A model generated the notes under the pieces. The model had not been told where the DNA came from. It was given only the letters and a program-made list of their open reading frames with translations, and did no database searches. DNA of 64,000 bases from Sphagnum compactum (taxonomy: Eukaryota; Bryophyta; Sphagnopsida; Sphagnales), in NCBI GenBank assembly GCA_965153455.1, contig OZ234501.1, positions 1,612,001 to 1,676,000 of the forward strand. Direction: 5' to 3'. Shown in pieces: positions 57,862 through 64,000 of this stretch. How positions within the stretch are numbered: the stretch's first letter is position 1; each line of letters opens with the position of its first letter. The position numbers and the translations under genes are program-made.

Positions 57862-57983
57862 CACTAGAAGAAAAATTATCATTTGCAACCAATTTTTGCA
57901 ACTACAAAATATTGTTTGCAACTATATTGACAATTTTTAGGTGCAAAAATTGGTTACATTTACACAAAAAAAATCTTCTAGTG
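57862..57983. mobile_element. CACTA-type MITE, 122 bp
   Basis: Starts CACTAGAAGAAAAATTATCA and ends AAAAAAAATCTTCTAGTG. The outer 10 bp are perfect inverted repeats, and the inner AACCAATTTTTGCA pairs perfectly with TGCAAAAATTGGTT, so nearly the whole element can fold. Subterminal TTGCAAC units occur. Flanking triplets are TTC and TTT, a possible imperfect 3-bp target duplication as expected for CACTA elements. Confidence 0.8.
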
Positions 57984-59039
57984 TTTGGAACCATGCTACA
58001 CAACTTATTGAATGTTGAACCATTTTTTTCAATGACAAGTGAATTAAATCAAAATGAAAAACATTAGTGGAATCTAGGTACATTCTTGGTACTATTGGAA
58101 AATTTTGAATGACTAGGATTTCATGGAATTTGTTTTGTATTTTTTACACCGAATTATATATTTTTTTTGTCACTGAAATTTCAAATAAATTAGAAAATTT
58201 AGGTATTGGAAAAAAATAATCAGTTCAATAATGGGTTCACACTTAAAGAGAAAACATGTTTACCGTGCAATTCAAGTAAGATTTCCTTTCATATTTGGAT
58301 CTTCAAAAATTGAATGTATACCTCGCATAATAATGTTCATATGTTGAGTTCATCCTATATTTATGTAATGGGTTCACACTTGGAGCAATCGTGCATGCCA
58401 CACTATTTACTTTGCAAAACAATGTTTATATGTTGAGTTCACACCATTTTGGGCAAATATCGCATTAAAAAAAATTCCATTGGATCTAGTTTTCAAAACA
58501 GGTTTTGAGAATTGAACTAGTTTTTAAGTATTTTTTTAAGAAAATCCATTTCAAATATCCACAAAGGATATCAAATACATTTTTAAAATATTTCAACAGT
58601 TTTTGAGGGTGTCAGATATATAATCAAACAATATCTATCAGATATTCAAGTTAATTTTCATAATCTGAATTAACTTTTTCAAAACCTAATTAAAAGCTTT
58701 CAAAAACTTAGGATACTTAATTTACGTGCCTTTAAACATTCACTTTCTAGCACTATCAACCACCCTACACCTTATACCCAAAACCTTTTCCCTTATCCCC
58801 ATACCTACTTGATATCAAGATCTTTGTAAAATTATGATATTCTACGTAGATTTCAAATTTTGAAATCTAGATTCTACTCCGGATATCACAAGACTGGAAC
58901 CTTGAGACAATTCATCAAAGATGATATCTCTTGACTATCGCCTCGTCCTAAGTCCCTTATTTAAAAAATGTCCCCACCCTAGGGCTTTACCCTACACATA
59001 GTGACTTCTAAATGAGTTGAGCCCACAAATAATTGTATT
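57984..59039. other. AT-rich DNA without a recognised gene
   Basis: Contains three or four loose repeats of ATGTTGAGTTCA followed by GGGTTCACACTTGGA or similar (58230-58450), spaced irregularly. No gene. Confidence 0.4.
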
Positions 59040-59475
59040 TAGTTTACCGAAATTACTCTTATTCCTGAAAGGATCAATCCTCAAAATAGTCCTCTTTTTA
59101 ATTTTGTTAAAATTTCAAATTAGTCATATTATCAGCCAATCATATTTTTCCTCCATGTAAAATGAATCCCAAAAGAACAAACCCCCCGAAATAGCCTTCT
59201 TACCTAAAAAGGTCAACCACCAAATTCCTCTTATTCCCCAAAAGGATTTACCTTGAAAGTAAATCTTATTTCTCAGAAAGAACTAACCCCAGATTAATGT
59301 TATTTCCCAAAAGGATTAACCCTCAAAGTAATCAATCTAATTTCTCAAGATGAATGAACCCTATATTAATCTTATTTCAATTCCCAAAAGGATTAGCCCT
59401 CAAAATAATTATATTTCTCAAAAAGAATTAACCCCAGATTATTCTTAATTACTAAAAAGATTAATCCTCGAATTA
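59040..59475. repeat. AAAAGGATTAACCCTCAAA minisatellite
   Basis: A tandem tract of about 100-bp units in which two themes alternate: CCCAAAAGGATTAACCCTCA followed by AAGTAATCTTATTT, and CTCAAAAAGAATTAACCCCA followed by GATTAATCTTATT. About four degenerate units. Non-coding. Confidence 0.65.
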
Positions 59476-59522
59476 GTTTCCACTAGTCAAAATAAAATTT
59501 ATGAACACAAAATAGATTTCAA

Positions 59523-59527
59523 AAGTT

Positions 59528-59575
<48 letters not shown>

Positions 59576-59690
59576 CTACACATGAGAAAGCAACAGATTG
59601 GGTAGAAGAGAGAAAGAGACTCAGCAAGAGAGCAAGGGAAAGAGAGAGAGAGAAAGAAAGAGAGAGAGAGAGAGAGAGAGAAGAACAAAT
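59523..59690. repeat. (GA)n microsatellite
   Basis: Two long GA/AG tracts (about 59527-59573 and 59641-59682) are separated by a GA-rich stretch. Frames on the minus strand here (Ser/Leu/Phe-rich) are by-products. Confidence 0.9.
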
Positions 59691-59984
59691 CCAGGTCTCA
59701 AGATCTCAAATTAGCCCTTACCTATGTGTAAACCATCATTTACCTACTAGTTACCTATTTTCCTGCCTATCTAGCTATATGTGAGACCTACTTATTACAG
59801 AATTGGTTACCAAGGTGAAACCAAATATTAACCCAGTTGAGGTTCATCCACAACTGCGTCATAATGGCCATCCAGTGGATGGTGCGGTCGTGGGTGCTGG
59901 TTCACTTTGGCCTGTTGAATAGGAGAAGTGTTAATATAGACACAAGGTACCTTCCAAGTTCTTTTGGGGTGGGGGCTGGGGGGT

Positions 59985-60247
59985 GGCGCGGCAAGCCAAT
60001 TTGACTGGCCCATTGCTCCCAAAAAAAATGAAACTATGGACGCTCCTCAAAATAGAAGGTTCTGTTTTGATGTATATAGGTCCTCCTCTTCGGCCTGGCT
60101 ATATAGGTGAAAGGAGAACAATATTTGCCAAAGCATATGGGATGAAAGTGAGGTGCTTATATGGAGAACATGTTGGGGGAACACATTGTGAACTTGGGGA
60201 ACACATTGAGAACCCATTAGGAACGTGAGGGGAACCCCATGGGAACA
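59985..60247. repeat. Dispersed repeat (TGGCCCATCACTC family), copy 2
   Basis: Same landmarks as 46632-46866, in the same orientation, including GCCAATTTGACTGGCCCATT, ATATAGGTCCTCCTC and GTATATGGAGAACATG-like text. The copy is followed by GGGAACCCCATGGGAAC-type short repeats to about 60260. Confidence 0.7.
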
Positions 60248-60554
60248 CATTGGGAAACAGGGCAAAATGAAAAAAAATCCTTCCCGCCCTCCAAACTTAA
60301 AAGGAATAAAAGCAAGGCACTTGGGCCTTCCCAAAGGCTGAAAGGAAAACAAATCCTCCTCCCCCCCAAAATAAAACTTGCATGGAAAGTCCAATGTCCA
60401 AGTGGACACTGGACAGTCCACTATCCTCACCAAATACAGCTAAAAAAGACCTCCCCTCCAACCTCCCACCAACCCCCGAATTTGGGGACCTAGTCACCTC
60501 TCCTATTAATTAGATGAGGTGCCCCCCAAGTTCTTTGTTTTTTTTTTTTCCCGG

Positions 60555-60960
60555 CGAGGTGCCAATTTCATTGGCCCATCACTCAAAATAAATGAAACTA
60601 TGGTGACTTCCCAAAACAGAAGGCTCTATTTTTGAAGTATACAGTTCCTCCCCTTTGGCCCACCTATACAGGTGAAAGGAGGACGCCATTTTCCAAGGTA
60701 TGTGGGATAAAAGTGAGGTGGTATGGAGAAAGAGGAAAACATTGCAAAATTGGGAAACATATTAGGAACTTGAAGGGAACATAGTGCAAACACATTCGGA
60801 ATCTGGGAAAAATGAAAAAAAAAAATTCCCCCCCCCACCCACCCACCCCAAAACATAAAAGAAAAAAAAAAAGCAAGGCACCTTGAGTGCATGCTTTGGC
60901 CTTCCCATTGGCTGCATGAAATTTCTCTTCCCAAAAGACTTCGTCACCATTTTTGGCCTC
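60555..60960. repeat. Dispersed repeat (TGGCCCATCACTC family), copy 3
   Basis: Shares GCCAATTTCATTGGCCCATC, ATGAAACTATGG, ACAGTTCCTCCC, GGGATAAAAGTGAGGTGGTA. After about 60800 it continues with GGCTGCATGAAATTTCTCTT and CCCAAAAGA.TTC.TCACC, which also occurs inside the Helitron at about 26735-26780. Thus this family and the Helitron share sequence. Confidence 0.65.
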
Positions 60961-61556
60961 GGCTAACACCCCTTGCAAAGAATACCCTCCCTATTCGGTG
61001 TTGGGGCACATTTGATTTTACAAAAAAAACTGCCTGGTTTTTCAAGCCTTATAAATCCAGAGAACTGCCGGTTCTGGATAGACCAAAACCTTAAAAAAGA
61101 ACGCCCAGGTTTCAAAGGAGAATGCGTCATTATTTGACTAATTCAAATTCGCCTACAATACAACCGAAGTTGAAAGAATTAGGAATAGGCTTCTAAAGCT
61201 GGTAGCATCTAGCCTAGTAACAATATACGAGGTAGATTCACACATTTCAAAGCCATGGTCCCATGCCCAACCCACACATGTAGTACAAGGGCGTGGGACC
61301 AGGCATAGTATCTGTGGGTGGTATATACTTCCAAAAATTCCACGCTTTGTCTCAGTCGTTGGATCCAACATCTTTGTGCAGCAACGCAATTTTCCTAGTC
61401 CTAGTTTTCCTCATTATTGCAACAAAAGACCATTAGGGACCTTACACATGGTACCAGCGTAGGTGCTGGGTTTACCACGGCCACCCACCTGTGTATAACA
61501 TATCTACCTCTCTACAATAGACTTTTTCCCACTCTAGATTTATTTGGTATGACCAT
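60961..61556. other. No recognised gene
   Basis: Mixed composition with a 78-codon frame on each strand (61153-61389 minus, 61417-61653 plus); neither is recognised. Confidence 0.4.
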
Positions 61557-62303
61557 CCATGTAGCTTCCTTCTCCCTCAAAGTCTCAAGCTACTGGAATC
61601 ATCGTCACCCACGTCGCCAAGTAAAAGATGACTTGTGCAACATGATGGGCTAAATACAGACAGTGCGTGAAATCTGCAAACAGGAAACGTGTGGATGTAA
61701 AACAAGAATCGTGGCAACCACGGAACCTGGAGTGAACCAAGAGAACAGGTTTACCAATCAACCCTACATTGTCAACTCTATCCTCAATTGTGAGATGGAA
61801 ATCAACTGCTTGTGTCCAAGCCAGAGATGAATGGATGGTTGAGTGTGCACGGAATCGGTAAACGTGTACCTGCCGTCAGTGGTGGCAAAATCCTTCTACA
61901 AAGTTCCTGGGGAGGAGAAAACAAATCAAAAAGCTATGTGAAAGAAGAATTTCTGAAGAAATGGGAGGAAAGGAGGAAGAGAAGAGTGTGGAAATTTCAG
62001 GGAGATCGTGAAGAGGGAAGGCATCAATATGTCCAGAGAGCTACAGGAAAGATCAGGTTCGGTGAATCTGTGTTGTGATGGAGACACTTTATATCATGTA
62101 TGCTTTTGAGAGGGTAAAGGACTTCCAGCAGGTTTTAGGAGAGCAGAAAGGGAAGAGAAAACATATACCAGAGGAGTTGATGAATGGAATTTGAGTAGTG
62201 GGAGGTATGGGAAATTCATTCTCTTCCCGTAAGAGAAAAGATGTTGATGTTTCACAAGGGCCACCAAAAAAAAGAAAAGAAAATGTTATGCGGATCCATG
62301 GTG
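61557..62303 (+). repeat. 0.75-kb duplication, copy 2 (intact side)
   Basis: This is the partner of 52949-53696. It contains an open frame (61812-62078) reading MSKPEMNGWLSVHGIGKRVP, then AVSGGKILLQSSW, then KRRVWKFQGDREEGRHQYVQ. The frame is better preserved here than in copy 1. Whether it is translated is unknown. It lies directly upstream of the SERAC1-like start codon. Confidence 0.75.
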
Positions 62304-62431
62304 TGATCAACACACTTCCAGTCTTGGGTGAAAATGCTCCTTCAAGCTCTACACAAGGCACCCATGTGGTGTGTCCTCTTGATTTTATGATTCAACTTGT
62401 TTTGCACAACTCTTTTTCTTGGGTTTTTTGA
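62207..62431 (+). CDS. Putative first exon of the SERAC1-like gene, with myristoylation-type start
   Basis: ATG at 62207 opens MGNSFSSRKRKDVDVSQGPP, then KKRKENVMRIHGVINTLPVL, then GENAPSSSTQG. The start Met-Gly-Asn-x-x-Ser is the N-myristoylation consensus. Two basic clusters (RKRK and KKRK) follow. The open frame stops at 62431, and a splice donor probably lies before that, but I cannot place it (candidates follow TCTACACAAG near 62356). It is linked to the hydrolase exon at 63281 only by order, strand and spacing (an intron of about 0.9 kb). The start is supported by the duplicated copy at 53.6 kb having the same open frame. An independent small gene is possible. Confidence 0.4.
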   Translation: MGNSFSSRKRKDVDVSQGPPKKRKENVMRIHGVINTLPVLGENAPSSSTQGTHVVCPLDFMIQLVLHNSFSWVF

Positions 62432-63280
62432 AGCTACATGTTGAAATTTGATATTAGTTTATGAGCTTCCTTGTTGAATACCAATAATTTTGCTTGCTTT
62501 TTTGTTGCATCATTTAAACCAACCAATATGACATGAAGTGATATCAAAACAAACTCTTACATTTGGGATTCATTTTGCTATAACATGTAAAATTGGTGAG
62601 AGGAAAATTTGTCAATCGGCATTGACTATGTCATATATAGAATTTGTAAGGATTGCAACTTTCAATGTAGATTGTTAGTATCTCTGGAGTGGTTTAAATC
62701 CAACAACATAATTATTTTTAAAAAATCTTGGACATTATTCTTGTGATTGTGTCCCAATTCCTTAGGAATTGCAACCCTTGGTGGCCAAAGTTTGTGAAAA
62801 AAGTAGTGAAATGAAAATGAATTAGATTAATTGAATGGTTTTAATTAAAGAATCCAAAATTTGAAGATTTCAATTTTTAATATTAGTCCTTAAATTTCTT
62901 GGCTAATATTCCATCATATCAACATGTGATGATAGTCAACTTTTGAATTACATTTTGAAACTTATTTTGCATGTAATTGATCTTCTTTTGTGACTTTTTT
63001 ACTTTTTGAAAGAATATTAACAAGCTTCAAAAAATTGCAAATATGGGAATGGAATCTAAATTTCAATTTAAATGATGTTGCAAGATAAATATCATATTTT
63101 TTGATTTGTAGATTATTATCTTGTTCTATTTTACATTTTTAATTAACTATATTATTTTGTCAAATATTGTGATTGTTCACTTTAAGATTCTTGCATTTCT
63201 TTGATTTTTGTGTATAATCAAATAATTTTCAAGACTTATTTGATGAATCTTGTTGACATTACTTTCTTTTTCTTTTGCAG
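62432..63280. other. AT-rich stretch, probably an intron
   Basis: Strongly AT-rich with no coding potential. It ends in a T-rich tract and TTTTGCAG, a good 3' splice site, directly before the hydrolase exon. Confidence 0.5.
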
Positions 63281-63579
63281 AAATATCCAGTGTATGATTT
63301 AAATCCTAAATGCACTTCAAAAAACCCGAATTTGACCATAATTTTTTTCCATGGGATTACCTATGGGAGTGATGACGATTGGAAGCAAACATGGACAACA
63401 CGCCCCATCGATGATAAAGAAGATTGCATATGTTGGCCAGAAATGTGGATCCCAGAGGACTTGAATGACGATGTCAAAATTTTGTCACTATCATATGATT
63501 CTAATGTTGTGGCAAGTGTCCATAACGATGTGAGTGAAATTGGCCGAAACCTCATTCAAAGCTTGGTTACAAATTCAAG
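63281..63579 (+). CDS. SERAC1-like alpha/beta hydrolase, N-terminal exon
   Basis: Between a TTTTGCAG acceptor and a GTGTGA donor (63580) the frame reads YPVYDLNPKCTSKNPNLTII, then FFHGITYGSDDDWKQTWTTR, then PIDDKEDCICWPEMWIPEDL, NDDVKILSLSYDSNVVASVH and NDVSEIGRNLIQSLVTNSR. The pattern P.L.IIFFHG...G....W..TW.......CWP..W.P.D.....ILS.SYDS is that of SERAC1-like lipase-fold domains, where FFHG forms the oxyanion strand. In plants, notably mosses and lycophytes, such domains are often fused to NB-ARC and repeat domains in immune-receptor-like proteins. The nucleophile motif (GHSLGG) would lie in the next exon, beyond about 63.6 kb and probably outside the window. This exon is intact, and the gene may be functional. 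Confidence 0.7.
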
Positions 63580-64000
63580 GTGTGACAATTTCTTTATTTA
63601 TGGGCAACTTATTTTTCATTGTGCGTTTCAATTCAAGATAATTGATTGCATTTTGACATCTTTGAATATGTATAGCATTATTGTGGTACACAATAAGTCT
63701 TGAACACTTTGGAACTTTCAAATCCGTTGAAGAGAACATGAAATGGGGCTTTGCTATTAATTTTCACATTGAGATGAATTATTAATGAAGTTTATGTTCA
63801 CGTTATCAAGATGTTGGAATCCAATTTGGTTGTACTAACATTTTGTGATGAGAGTTTTTTGAAGTTTCATCTTTGGCACTCAAACTAAATTCAATCACCT
63901 ATATAATTTATTGAATTTGAATCCACTTTGTACCTATATTTAATCTCAAAATATATATATATATATATTACTTCCACTTTCCTACATTTTACTATTTGAA
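63580..64000. other. Probable intron of the SERAC1-like gene
   Basis: AT-rich with a (TA)n microsatellite at about 63951-63968. No exon with a GHSLGG-type motif is visible before the window ends. Confidence 0.45.

Noticed and set aside
59473-59688. Ser/Leu/Phe-rich frame that looks like a membrane peptide
   Set aside because: It is the translation of the (GA)n microsatellite read on the other strand.
1-64000. tRNA, rRNA or other structured RNA genes
   Set aside because: I did not see a cloverleaf with the conserved GGTTCRAATCC-type arm or any rRNA signature by eye; a tRNAscan or Rfam search would be decisive.

Overview
The window looks like nuclear DNA of a land plant. It is intron-rich and AT-rich, with many tandem and dispersed repeats and GT-AG splice signals around short exons. 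The recognisable protein fragments are plant families: a plant-type two-LIM protein, callose synthase, a plant BAP31-like ER protein, a plant BSD-domain protein and a NAM-associated-type domain. The SERAC1-like hydrolase exon with a possible N-myristoylated first exon, the OrsD-like zinc-finger remnant and the LINE type lean towards a seed-free plant (bryophyte, lycophyte or fern). That lineage call is inference. I see no operons, rRNA or convincing tRNA.

No gene in the window looks complete and undamaged. There is instead a series of short exon fragments from unrelated genes, most with flanking intron sequence and often with frameshifts or stops. From left to right they are: a mitochondrial-presequence-like exon (3.3 kb), a LINE reverse-transcriptase remnant (8.0 kb), the last exons of an alpha/beta hydrolase (11.4-12.0 kb), a possible degraded minus-strand gene (14.3-16.2 kb), a callose synthase N-terminus running into an unrelated helical-repeat-like protein (17.5-19.5 kb), the second LIM domain of a LIM protein (27.3-28.9 kb, minus strand), a duplicated start exon (24.0 and 30.0 kb), a C2H2/OrsD-like remnant (33.0-33.7 kb), a BAP31-like exon joined to two ATP synthase beta exons (38.1-39.1 kb), a BSD-domain protein fragment (41.6-42.0 kb, minus strand), a NAM-associated-like pseudogene (47.3-47.5 kb, minus strand) and a SERAC1-like hydrolase start (62.2-63.6 kb).

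Mobile and repetitive DNA dominates the rest. I read a short non-autonomous Helitron with both ends (26087-26844) and a second Helitron-type 3' end (36325). There is a 122-bp CACTA-type MITE (57862-57983) and a CACTA-like terminus (37136) whose possible partner (43593) would enclose two gene fragments. A 1.47-kb foldback element (53697-55162) interrupts one copy of a 0.75-kb duplication. A GC-rich repeat family has four copies, two of them in a head-to-head inverted pair (33674-35966). A hairpin repeat built on CAGACCG-TTCG-CGGTCTG occurs as a 51-bp tandem (3.9 kb) and as a 335-bp tandem (20.0-21.0 kb). An approximately 0.8-kb repeat occurs at 4.2 and 22.0 kb.

The best overall reading is a TE-rich, gene-poor region that has gathered pieces of many host genes, by transposon capture and/or segmental duplication followed by decay. 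The two gene chimeras and the Helitron and CACTA ends are the most useful places to test this.
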